Origin: an uncultured Desulfuromonadales bacterium
GTDB lineage: Bacteria > Desulfobacterota > Desulfuromonadia > Desulfuromonadales > Geopsychrobacteraceae
Assembly: GCA_945787335.1 (NCBI GenBank)
Contig: CALZHR010000259.1
Coordinates: forward strand, 1-55,824
Reading direction: 5' to 3'
Length of the DNA: 55,824 nt
The position numbers were made by a program, and so were the translations under genes. The notes beneath the pieces are model-generated. The model ran no database searches and was not told the origin of the DNA. It saw only the letters and a program-made list of their open reading frames with translations. Position 1 is the stretch's first letter. Each line of letters opens with the position of its first letter. Below, one piece after another: positions 18,419 through 26,691 of this stretch.

Positions 18419-20482
18419 ATGTCTGCTGAACTGTTTCTCGAACTGGGCACCGAAGAGATCCCGGCCGGATTTATTCCGCGCGCCCTGCAGGATATAGAAC
18501 GACTGCTCTGCCAGGAGCTGGATAACGCACGGATCAGCTACGGTGCCATCCGCACCTTTGCCACCCCGCGGCGCCTGGCGATTTCGATCGCTGCTGTCGC
18601 TCGCCAGCAGCAGCGTCAGGAGCTTGAGATCACCGGCCCGCCGGCGCGGATCGCGTTTGACGCCGAGGGCAGACCGACCAAGGCGGCCGAAGGCTTCGCC
18701 CGCACCAACGGCGTCGCCCTCGACGAAGTGAAAACCATCGAGACTCCCAAAGGGGAGTATCTCTATATCTCCAAAGTGGTCGAGGGGGGCGAAACAGCCG
18801 AACAGCTGCCGGAAATTCTGCCGCGGGTGATCGACAAGATCCCCTTCAAGAAGTCGATGCGCTGGAAGGACCTGGAGATCCGTTTCGCCCGGCCGCTGCA
18901 CTGGATCGTCGCGACTTTCGGCGGTGAGCTGGTTCCATTTATTTACGGCGATCTGCACAGCGGCAAGGTCTCGCGCGGCCATCGCTTTATGGCACCGGAA
19001 GAATTTACCGTCAGCGGCGCGGAAGATTATCTCGCGAGCGCCGAGCAGCACCATGTGATCCCCGAGGTCGCCAAGCGAAAAGAGCTGATCAGCGCACAAC
19101 TTGAAGAGCTGGCCGGGCAACTCGGCGGGCGGATCAATCCGGATGCTGAACTGCTCGAAGAGGTGACCTTTCTGGTCGAAACTCCGCAGGCCCTGGCCGG
19201 CAGCATCGAAGAGCGCTTTCTGCAGCTGCCGCCGGAATTGCTGATCACCAGCATGCGTGAGCACCAGCGCTATTTCACTCTGCTCGATGGCAACGGCAAA
19301 TTGCTGCCGAACTTCATCACCATCGCCAACACTCACGCCAAGGACCCCAAAGTGGTCGTGGCTGGCAACGAGCGGGTGCTCAAGGCGCGCCTGTCAGACG
19401 CCATGTTCTTCTGGCAGGAAGACCGGAAGAGCAAGCTTGAGGCGCGTCTCGAACCACTGAAAAAGGTCGTTTACCAGGCCAAGCTGGGGACCAGCTTCGA
19501 GAAGATCGAACGCTTCGGTGCCCTCGCTGTCGGCCTCGCTGAGCGACTCAGCCCTGAGGTCCTGGAGCTGACCAAACGTGCCGCCCTGCTCGCCAAGTGC
19601 GACCTGGAGACCGGCATGGTCTATGAGTTCCCCGAACTGCAGGGAGTGATGGGGCGCGAATACGCCCTGCTCGAAGGGGAAGATCCGCGCGTTGCCAAAG
19701 CGATCTACGAGCACTACCTGCCGACCCAGGCCGGTGGCGAGCTGCCGAGCGATGATGTCGGCGCCTTCGTCTCTCTTGCCGACAAGATCGATACCATCTG
19801 CGGCTGCTTCAGCGTCGGCCTGATTCCGACCGGCACTGCCGACCCCTATGCCCTGCGTCGTTCGGCGATCGGCATCCTGGCGATCATTCTTGAACGTGGC
19901 TATGCGGTGTCGGTCCCCGAACTGGTGGCGAACAGTGTTGCCCTGCTCGAGACCAAACGCCAGCGGCCGGCGCAAGAGATCGTTGCCGAGGTGGTCGAAT
20001 TCATCCGCTTGCGTCTGGTCAACATGCTGACCGGGCAGGGCTACCCGCAGGATGTGGTCGATGCGGTGCTCAGCGCCGCTTTTGCCGAGCCGGTCGATGC
20101 GGTCGAGCGAGTTAAGGCGCTGGCGACTCTCAAAGGGCGGGAGGATTTCGAGCCGCTGGCAGTCGCCTTCAAGCGGGTCGGCAATATCATCAAGGAAGGC
20201 GTCGAGCAGCCGGTCGATCCGCAGCTGTTTGCCGCCGCCTGTGAAACAGAACTTTTTGCCGCTCTGCAGCAGGTACAAAGCCAGGTGGCCGAGCTGGTGG
20301 CCGGACGCAATTACCCGGCCGCCCTTGAGGCGATCGCCGGCTTGCGCGTCCCGGTAGATGCCTTCTTCGACGGCGTCATGGTGATGGACAAGGACGAAAC
20401 GGTGAAGAACAACCGTCTGGCCCTGCTGACCGGCATTGCCGGGCTGTTCAAAGGGGTGGCCGACTTCAGCCGTATCGCCTGA
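18419..20482 (+). CDS. glyS: Glycine-tRNA ligase beta subunit
   Basis: 687 residues, full length. The beta subunit recognises and holds tRNA-Gly. MSAELFLELGTEEIPAGFIP opens the protein. Other family marks are FKKSMRWKDLEIRFARPLHWIV, TSMREHQRYFTLLDGNGKL, the HD-like region around EFPELQGVMGREYALLEGE, and a C-terminal anticodon-binding-like domain with RVPVDAFFDGVMVMDKDE. It follows glyQ by 55 bases with GGAG upstream. The pair shares the promoter at 17403. Confidence 0.97.
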   Translation: MSAELFLELGTEEIPAGFIPRALQDIERLLCQELDNARISYGAIRTFATPRRLAISIAAVARQQQRQELEITGPPARIAFDAEGRPTKAAEGFARTNGVALDEVKTIETPKGEYLYISKVVEGGETAEQLPEILPRVIDKIPFKKSMRWKDLEIRFARPLHWIVATFGGELVPFIYGDLHSGKVSRGHRFMAPEEFTVSGAEDYLASAEQHHVIPEVAKRKELISAQLEELAGQLGGRINPDAELLEEVTFLVETPQALAGSIEERFLQLPPELLITSMREHQRYFTLLDGNGKLLPNFITIANTHAKDPKVVVAGNERVLKARLSDAMFFWQEDRKSKLEARLEPLKKVVYQAKLGTSFEKIERFGALAVGLAERLSPEVLELTKRAALLAKCDLETGMVYEFPELQGVMGREYALLEGEDPRVAKAIYEHYLPTQAGGELPSDDVGAFVSLADKIDTICGCFSVGLIPTGTADPYALRRSAIGILAIILERGYAVSVPELVANSVALLETKRQRPAQEIVAEVVEFIRLRLVNMLTGQGYPQDVVDAVLSAAFAEPVDAVERVKALATLKGREDFEPLAVAFKRVGNIIKEGVEQPVDPQLFAAACETELFAALQQVQSQVAELVAGRNYPAALEAIAGLRVPVDAFFDGVMVMDKDETVKNNRLALLTGIAGLFKGVADFSRIA

Positions 20483-20596
20483 AGTAAAAAATCAACCCGC
20501 GGTGCTGCCGGTCGCGCTAAAAAACGGTAAACTCTAAAATTATTAACTGCTTTTGATAGCCGGAAGATGTCTCGGACTTCCCAGGGAGGTTCTTGC

Positions 20597-20752
20597 GTGC
20601 AAGAGAATGAGCAGCAGGTCGACAGCGTATGGAAACTGCTTTCTGAACACTGTGGATCGGTCTGCGCAGCCTTTGCCGCAGGAATCCTGCTTGGGAACCG
20701 GAGTGTCTTGCGGCTTTTTTTATTCTCGGACGAGACCCACGACAAGGAGTAA
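20597..20752 (+). CDS. Possible 51-residue leader ORF upstream of ppdK
   Basis: A GTG at 20597 follows AGGGAGG (20583-20589) by 7 bases, an excellent ribosome site. It reads MQENEQQVDSVWKLLSEHCG, then a hydrophobic stretch (about residues 21-43: SVCAAFAAGILLG, later RLFLFS) and ends 5 bases before ppdK. No family is recognised. A hairpin with a T-run (20675-20721) lies inside the frame. It may be a real small protein, a leader peptide whose translation controls readthrough into ppdK, or a chance frame. Confidence 0.35.
   Translation: MQENEQQVDSVWKLLSEHCGSVCAAFAAGILLGNRSVLRLFLFSDETHDKE
20675..20721 (+). terminator. Terminator-like hairpin upstream of ppdK
   Basis: GCCGCA at 20675-20680 pairs with TGCGGC at 20709-20714 and is followed by seven Ts. 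The 28-base loop holds the small palindrome CAGGAATCCTG, so alternative structures are possible. It could end the glyQS transcript or act as an attenuator for ppdK. The short stem and long loop keep confidence moderate. Confidence 0.4.
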
Positions 20753-20757
20753 TCTGA

Positions 20758-23418
20758 ATGGCAAAGTATGTCTATTTTTTCGCTGACGGGCAGACGGAAG
20801 GCTCCGGGCAAATGCGCAATCTGCTCGGTGGCAAAGGGGCGAACCTGGCCGAAATGACCTCTATCGGCTTGCCGGTACCGGCCGGGTTCACTCTGACCAC
20901 CGACGTCTGTACGGAGTTTTACAAGAACAATCGCCACTATCCTGAGGGATTGACCGACCAGGTCAAGGACGCGCTCGGCAAGCTCGAAGCGCAGATGGGC
21001 AAGAAATTCGGCGATCCCAAGCAGCCGCTGCTGGTTTCCGTGCGCTCGGGAGCGCGCGCCTCGATGCCGGGGATGATGGATACGGTCCTCAACCTCGGCC
21101 TCAACGACCAGACCGTGCAGGGGATCATCGACCAGAGCGGCGACCCCCGCTTTGCCTACGATTCCTACCGCAGATTTATCCAGATGTACGCCAACGTGGT
21201 GCTCGAGATGGAAGGTGAAATCCTCGAGCAGCTCCTTGAGCAGATGAAGGAGGAACGCGGCGCCAAGCTCGACACCGACCTGACCGCCGGAGATCTGCAC
21301 CAGCTGGTTAACCTCTTTAAAAAACGGGTCCAGGCCGAACTCGGCCAGGCCTTCCCCGAAGATCCTGAAGAGCAGCTTTGGGGCGCGATCGGCGCGGTCT
21401 TCGGCTCCTGGATGAATCCGCGCGCCATCACCTACCGCAAGCTCAACGATATCCCCGCCGAATGGGGCACCGCGGTCAACGTGCAGGCGATGGTCTTCGG
21501 CAACATGGGGGACGACTGCGCCACCGGCGTCGCCTTTACCCGCGACCCCTCGACCGGCGAGAACTATTTTTACGGCGAGTACCTGGTCAACGCGCAAGGC
21601 GAGGACGTGGTCGCCGGCATCCGCACCCCGCAGCCGATCAACAAGGCCAAGTATCAGCAGGGGGATTTGCCGGCGATGGAAGACGTCATGCCGGAGTGCT
21701 ACGGCCAACTGGCGAAGATCCGCGAAACCCTCGAAAAACATTATCGCGACATGCAGGATATCGAGTTCACCATTGAAAAGGGCAAGCTCTACATGCTGCA
21801 GACCCGCGGTGGCAAGCGCACCGCCCACGCCGCGATCCGCATCGCCGTTGAGATGGTCAAGGAAGGTCTGATCAACGAAAAAGAAGCTATCCTGCGGGTC
21901 GAGCCCGATCAGCTCGACCAATTGCTGCATCCGTCCCTCGACCCGAAGGCGAAAAAGCAGGTGATCGCCAAGGGGTTGCCCGCCTCTCCCGGCGCCGCCA
22001 GCGGCAAGGTGGTGTTCAACGCCGACGAGGCCGAGGAACAGGCCCGTTTGAAGCAGAAGGTGATTCTGGTGCGGATCGAGACCAGCCCGGAAGATATCCA
22101 CGGGATGCATGCTGCGCAAGGGATCCTCACTGCGCGCGGCGGGATGACCTCGCACGCCGCCGTGGTCGCCCGCGGCATGGGCAAGTGCTGCGTCGCCGGC
22201 TGCGGTGCGCTGAGGATCGATTACGAAAAGCAGCAGCTGACCACCGCCGCCGGACTGGTGATCAAGAAGGGGCAGGTGATCACCCTCGACGGGTCGGCCG
22301 GGGAAGTGATCCAGGGGGATGTTCCCAAGGTGCAGCCCGAGGTCAGCGGCGACTTTGCCACCCTGATGAGCTGGGTTGATAAATTCCGCCGCTTGAAAGT
22401 GCGCACCAACGCTGATACCCCGAAGGACTCGAAGGTCGCCCGTGAATTCGGCGCCGAAGGGATCGGCCTCTGCCGCACCGAACACATGTTCTTCGAAGGG
22501 GAGCGGATTCAGGCGGTCCGCGAGATGATCCTGGCCGCTAATCTGGACGGCCGCAAGAAGGCGCTGGCGAAGATTCTGCCGATGCAGAAAGGTGATTTCA
22601 TCGGCATCTTCCGCGAGATGAAGGGGCTGCCGGTCACCATCCGCCTGCTCGACCCGCCGCTGCACGAGTTTTTGCCGCAGACCGACGACGACATCGCCGA
22701 GCTGGCGTCGTCGATCGGGGTCGGGTTCAGCGTTTTGAAGGAAAAGGTCGAGGAATTACACGAGTTCAACCCGATGCTCGGTCATCGTGGCTGCCGGCTC
22801 GGCATCACCTACCCGGAAGTCTATGACATGCAGGTTCAGGCGATCATGGAAGCGGCCTGCGAGCTGGTGAAGAATCAGGGCTTCCAGATCGTTCCGGAGA
22901 TCATGATCCCCCTGGTCGGCCACGTCAACGAGCTGGCGATTCTGCGCGAAAACGCGGTCCAGGTCTCCGAAAGGGTGATCGAAGACTACGGCGTTAAGGT
23001 CGAGTACCTGATCGGCACCATGATTGAGCTGCCGCGCGCCGCCCTGACCGCCGACGAAATTGCCCGCGAAGCGGAGTTCTTCTCCTACGGCACCAACGAT
23101 CTCACCCAGACCACCTTCGGCCTGTCGCGCGACGACGCCGGTCGTTTCCTGCCCGATTACGTCGAGAGCGGCATCCTGCCACGCGATCCTTTCGTCGCCA
23201 TCGATCAGTCCGGGGTCGGCCAGTTAATGCAGATCGGCTGTGAAAAAGGGCGCCAGGCCCGCCCCGAAATCAAGCTGGGCATCTGCGGCGAGCACGGCGG
23301 CGAGCCCTCCAGCGTCATCTTCTGCCACAAGCTCGGCCTCGATTACGTCTCCTGCTCGCCCTACCGGGTGCCGATCGCCCGGCTGGCGGCGGCGCACGCG
23401 GTTTTGCAGGAAGAGTGA
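20758..23418 (+). CDS. ppdK: Pyruvate, phosphate dikinase
   Basis: 886 residues, full length. The enzyme interconverts pyruvate, ATP and phosphate with PEP, AMP and pyrophosphate, feeding gluconeogenesis in anaerobes. The N-terminal ATP-grasp domain has [12 protein letters not shown] and [14 protein letters not shown]. The swivelling domain carries the catalytic histidine in [15 protein letters not shown] (H466). The C-terminal PEP/pyruvate barrel has [12 protein letters not shown] and ends with [21 protein letters not shown] lies inside the end of the small upstream ORF. A terminator follows. Confidence 0.98.
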   Translation: MAKYVYFFADGQTEGSGQMRNLLGGKGANLAEMTSIGLPVPAGFTLTTDVCTEFYKNNRHYPEGLTDQVKDALGKLEAQMGKKFGDPKQPLLVSVRSGARASMPGMMDTVLNLGLNDQTVQGIIDQSGDPRFAYDSYRRFIQMYANVVLEMEGEILEQLLEQMKEERGAKLDTDLTAGDLHQLVNLFKKRVQAELGQAFPEDPEEQLWGAIGAVFGSWMNPRAITYRKLNDIPAEWGTAVNVQAMVFGNMGDDCATGVAFTRDPSTGENYFYGEYLVNAQGEDVVAGIRTPQPINKAKYQQGDLPAMEDVMPECYGQLAKIRETLEKHYRDMQDIEFTIEKGKLYMLQTRGGKRTAHAAIRIAVEMVKEGLINEKEAILRVEPDQLDQLLHPSLDPKAKKQVIAKGLPASPGAASGKVVFNADEAEEQARLKQKVILVRIETSPEDIHGMHAAQGILTARGGMTSHAAVVARGMGKCCVAGCGALRIDYEKQQLTTAAGLVIKKGQVITLDGSAGEVIQGDVPKVQPEVSGDFATLMSWVDKFRRLKVRTNADTPKDSKVAREFGAEGIGLCRTEHMFFEGERIQAVREMILAANLDGRKKALAKILPMQKGDFIGIFREMKGLPVTIRLLDPPLHEFLPQTDDDIAELASSIGVGFSVLKEKVEELHEFNPMLGHRGCRLGITYPEVYDMQVQAIMEAACELVKNQGFQIVPEIMIPLVGHVNELAILRENAVQVSERVIEDYGVKVEYLIGTMIELPRAALTADEIAREAEFFSYGTNDLTQTTFGLSRDDAGRFLPDYVESGILPRDPFVAIDQSGVGQLMQIGCEKGRQARPEIKLGICGEHGGEPSSVIFCHKLGLDYVSCSPYRVPIARLAAAHAVLQEE

Positions 23419-23457
23419 CGGATTCAACCTGACCGAAACAGCCTAGCCAGGCATTGT

Positions 23458-23490
23458 GAAGGGCCTTCCTGTTCATGGGGAAGGCCCTTC
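23458..23490 (+). terminator. Strong hairpin after ppdK
   Basis: GAAGGGCCTTCC and GGAAGGCCCTTC form a 12-bp perfect stem with a 9-base loop, 39 bases after the ppdK stop. The T-tract is poor (AAGTTTAAA follows), so it may stop transcription weakly or protect the 3' end. Confidence 0.7.
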
Positions 23491-23767
23491 AAGTTTAAAG
23501 TGGCGGGTTGCAGAAAATTCAGATAAGTGGCACAGAAACAAGCTATACTATACCAATTTGATACTATGCTCAGCGCGAACAGGTGGGGACATGCGAAAAT
23601 ATTCTTTTCTTAACGTCTTTACTCCTCGGACCCTCTTTCCCCGGTACGTAACTCTTTTCGCTTCTATCCCGCCCAGGCCCAATAACTCTGCATAACCTGT
23701 TACGCCAGGTTCATCCATCCTTTGGACTTCTTGAGTTTGGTTTACGTTTTGCCGGGGAGGGCTGGTC
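23491..23767. other. Gap before the PAS-GAF kinase: no gene seen
   Basis: Together with the preceding hairpin this makes about 350 bases without a convincing gene. It is AT-richer than its surroundings and holds TATACT- and TATGCT-like hexamers around 23540-23575 without a good -35 partner. A small stem AACCTG / CAGGTT lies near 23694-23711. The kinase promoter is presumably here but cannot be pinned down. Confidence 0.4.
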
Positions 23768-25594
23768 ATGACTGCGAAAAAGAAATCCGGAAACACGATC
23801 CCATCTCGACCGCTTCAGAACGTCGACTCTTGCAGCGACAGTAAAGAAATTCGCCAAACTCAAGATCTGTTTAGTATCGGAATTCTCAATTCGCTGACGG
23901 CCCATATTTGCGTTCTGGACACCGACGGGACGATCATCGCCATCAATCGCGCCTGGACAGAGTTCGGTCTGGATAACGGGGGACGCGCCGAGGCCTTGAA
24001 TGAGGGGGAGAATTATTTTTCCGCCTGTGAAAGAGCCGTGAACCAGGATGGCGTTGAAGAGGCCGCCGCGGCCGTCGCGGGGATCAAAGAGGTGCTTGAC
24101 GGGCAGAGTGGCGAATTTGAAATGGAGTATGACTGCCACTCTCCGGATGAAAAGCGCTGGTTTCTGATGCGCGTCACTCCGCTGAATTTCCTGGGTCACA
24201 AAGCGGTTGTCTCGCATATCAATATCACAGCTGAAAAATCCGCTGAAGCCGAGCTGTCTGCTCTTCATTCGATTATCCGGGCCCTCGGGACATCGATCTC
24301 ACTCGATTCGGTGACGCAAAACATCTTAGAGCAGATCGAAGCCGTGACCAGTCCCGACCTGTGTCTGCTTTTTCTTCGGCATGGCGAGGAGCTCAAGCTG
24401 CTCGGCGCACGGCCTCATTGCCTATACCTGACTGGCGAAGAATCCCAGGCCCATCGGGTCGGGCAGTGCCTTTGCGGCATCTCGGTAAGCAGTGGGGAGA
24501 CGGTCTTCTCTCTCGATATCAACCAGGACCCGAGATGCACCTTTCAAGAGTGTAAGGCGGCGGGGATTACCTCGTTTGCCGCGATTCCTTTAATCCGCAA
24601 AGAAAACGTCATCGGGACCATCGGCGTTGCGTCTTGCGCGCCGAGGGATTTCTCCGACAACAAGCGATTTCTCGAGGCGGTCGCCATGGATGTCGCGATG
24701 GTCCTGGAGAATTCCCTCTTGCTGGAAAAAGCCAACCGAAGCGCCCTTGACCTCGAACAGCAACTGAAGGAGCGCAAGGAACTTGAAGAGCAGCTGGTGC
24801 AGGCACAGAAAATTGAAGCCTTGGGACGATTGGCGGCGGGCATGGCGCATGAAATCAACAACCCGCTGGCGGGCATTCTGCAGAACAATCAGATCATCAA
24901 AAGAAGGCTTTTAGACGATCTCGTTCCGAACCACAAAGCCGCCAACGCCTCTGGGGTCTCCTTCACCGCCATCGGTCGCTATCTGCATGAGCGCGGTATC
25001 GATCAATGCCTTCACGCAATAGAAGAGGCTGGAGAGCGAATCGCCAACCTTGTCCTGGATATGCTCAACTTTTCGCGCAAAGACACGGATCACAAAATAC
25101 CCTGCGATGTCGATAAGTTGATGGACAAAGCACTGGAGTTGGCGGAAAACGATTATAACTCTGCCAGTCATTATGATTTTAGAAAGATCGAAATCCACCG
25201 GGAGTACGGCCGGTCGATTCCGCGTGTCATCTGTAGCCCGTCTCAGCTGCAACAGGTCTTTTTCAACATATTGAAAAATGGCGCAGAGGCGATGGCGGAG
25301 AAAGATTACCGGCATGACGCACCCAGTTTTCTGCTGAAGATTGATTGCCGGGAAAAGGACGTCTGTATTTCGCTTGAGGATAATGGTCCTGGAATGAGCG
25401 AAGAAACAAAGAAACGGATTTTTGAACCCTTTTTTACCACGAAGCCGGTCGGTGAAGGGACTGGTCTGGGGCTCTCCGTTTCTTACTTCATAATTACTGA
25501 GACCCTGAAAGGGATCTTCCGGGTCGAGACCAAAGAAGGGTGCTGGACGCGGTTTCTCATAAGCCTCCCTGCGGAAGAATCACAGACCGATTAG
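23768..25594 (+). CDS. PAS-GAF sensor histidine kinase (orphan)
   Basis: 608 residues, soluble (no membrane segment seen). A PAS domain (about 38-160) includes HICVLDTDGTIIAINRAWTE. A GAF domain (about 165-325) has the cysteine-bearing GQCLCGISVSSGETVF. A coiled linker (LEQQLKERKELEEQLVQAQK) leads to a HisKA domain with the phospho-acceptor H361 in AAGMAHEINNPLAGI. The HATPase domain has the N-box around N500, DNGPGM at 538-543, FEPFFTTK and GTGLGLSV. The kinase looks complete and active. There is no response regulator beside it. The start is set by GGGAGGG, 5 bases before the ATG. Confidence 0.9.
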   Translation: MTAKKKSGNTIPSRPLQNVDSCSDSKEIRQTQDLFSIGILNSLTAHICVLDTDGTIIAINRAWTEFGLDNGGRAEALNEGENYFSACERAVNQDGVEEAAAAVAGIKEVLDGQSGEFEMEYDCHSPDEKRWFLMRVTPLNFLGHKAVVSHINITAEKSAEAELSALHSIIRALGTSISLDSVTQNILEQIEAVTSPDLCLLFLRHGEELKLLGARPHCLYLTGEESQAHRVGQCLCGISVSSGETVFSLDINQDPRCTFQECKAAGITSFAAIPLIRKENVIGTIGVASCAPRDFSDNKRFLEAVAMDVAMVLENSLLLEKANRSALDLEQQLKERKELEEQLVQAQKIEALGRLAAGMAHEINNPLAGILQNNQIIKRRLLDDLVPNHKAANASGVSFTAIGRYLHERGIDQCLHAIEEAGERIANLVLDMLNFSRKDTDHKIPCDVDKLMDKALELAENDYNSASHYDFRKIEIHREYGRSIPRVICSPSQLQQVFFNILKNGAEAMAEKDYRHDAPSFLLKIDCREKDVCISLEDNGPGMSEETKKRIFEPFFTTKPVGEGTGLGLSVSYFIITETLKGIFRVETKEGCWTRFLISLPAEESQTD

Positions 25595-25953
25595 CAACAT
25601 GACCCTGACGAGCCAGTTCCATGCGGCGGCCTGTCTGCGCGAATAAATTCCCATGCCGGCCTTTTCTGACGTGGCAACTCTCTGCGCTTTGCCTCATCGC
25701 GGTTCAGCGAACTCGACCAGTTGTTTTTTCAGCAGCAGCGCAGCCGCCTCTGGCAGCCGCTGCGAGCGCTCTGCCAATTTCACGGTTTTCTCCCCCCGGA
25801 AGCGATCAAGCACCAACAGCTCTGGTGCCGATTCCCCCAGCGCCTGCAGCTGTTTTGCCAAAGTGTCAGTATGCTTTTGGTCGCGGGGGAACCTGTTAAA
25901 ATGATATCAGTGGCGGTGTTTGACGGCTTGGCGCTTGGGCGGGAGGATCTGCT
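25595..25953. other. Gap with a possible decayed coding fragment
   Basis: This 359-base stretch has no convincing complete gene. Around 25670-25920 a plus-strand frame reads RFSELDQLFFQQQRSRLWQP and continues RALCQFHGFLPPEAIKHQQL in protein-like fashion, but it starts after a TGA without an ATG or SD and then runs into the next gene in another frame. It may be the remnant of a lost gene. TTAAAATG near 25904 is AT-rich and could belong to a promoter for the downstream gene. Confidence 0.3.
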
Positions 25954-26592
25954 ATGCAAAGATGGTTCGATGTTGTGCTTGCCGTGGTGGTCGCTTCAGT
26001 CATCCTGTTATCGATCAATCCTAAACCGAGGCCGGTCCCCACCTCTATGCCGCCCTTGCCCTGGCAGGAAGGCGTCGGCACCCTGGAGGTTGAGGGGCGC
26101 TTTGCCGACCTCAACAGCGATGACATCTACTACGCCACCCCCAAGGGGGTCTGGCGCCAGGCGCGCTGCGTCGAAGTGCGGGTGCCCCTGATCGAGCCGC
26201 AGCCTGATCCGGACGAAACCGTTGCTTTTGTCGATCCTGAGCAGGCTGAAGAATATCAGAGCTTTGTCAACGCAGAGGGGGCGAATTACTCCACCTTCAA
26301 CCGCTGTGTCTGTGGCTACCGGGTGGAGTGGGCCTGTACCAAGGTATCGAGGTACGTCACGGCGAAAGCGATCTTCCAGGGGAAAAAATATGTCCGCTTC
26401 CTCTATGACCGTGAGACCTGGGACGAGGAGAAAACCCTTTCGCGGCGGTTGAGTGCGCTGGTTGTCAGCTGCAATGTCGACAGCGACTGCGACTTCCACT
26501 GCGAGGCGGCAACCCCGCCTTACGCAGACTGGAATATGCAGTGCCGGGGCAACCGGCCACATCGGATTCTGGCGCCGGCGCAATCCTTCTGA
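25954..26592 (+). CDS. Hypothetical exported Cys-rich protein
   Basis: 212 residues, family not recognised. An N-terminal hydrophobic segment (about residues 6-21, VVLAVVVASVILLSI) looks like a signal anchor, followed by a proline-rich linker (PKPRPVPTSMPPLP). The rest is hydrophilic and carries eight cysteines (among them RCVCG, AC, SC, DC and HC), which would suit disulfides outside the cytoplasm. GGGAGGATC precedes the ATG. The neighbouring genes give no clear functional link. It converges with the next gene. Confidence 0.6.
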   Translation: MQRWFDVVLAVVVASVILLSINPKPRPVPTSMPPLPWQEGVGTLEVEGRFADLNSDDIYYATPKGVWRQARCVEVRVPLIEPQPDPDETVAFVDPEQAEEYQSFVNAEGANYSTFNRCVCGYRVEWACTKVSRYVTAKAIFQGKKYVRFLYDRETWDEEKTLSRRLSALVVSCNVDSDCDFHCEAATPPYADWNMQCRGNRPHRILAPAQSF

Positions 26593-26691
26593 AGATGAGT
26601 TTGCGGCTGCTCTGCCCGTAGACCTTTCAAAACGCGTTTGGGACCGGAGCGTTCCGTTTGCCCACCTCTGATGAGCTGTTCAGGAGCTTTT

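Noticed and set aside
20311-22665. Long open minus-strand frame opposite ppdK (784 codons)
   Set aside because: It mirrors the codon pattern of ppdK, has no SD or recognisable protein features, and ppdK is unambiguous. It is a shadow of a GC-rich gene.
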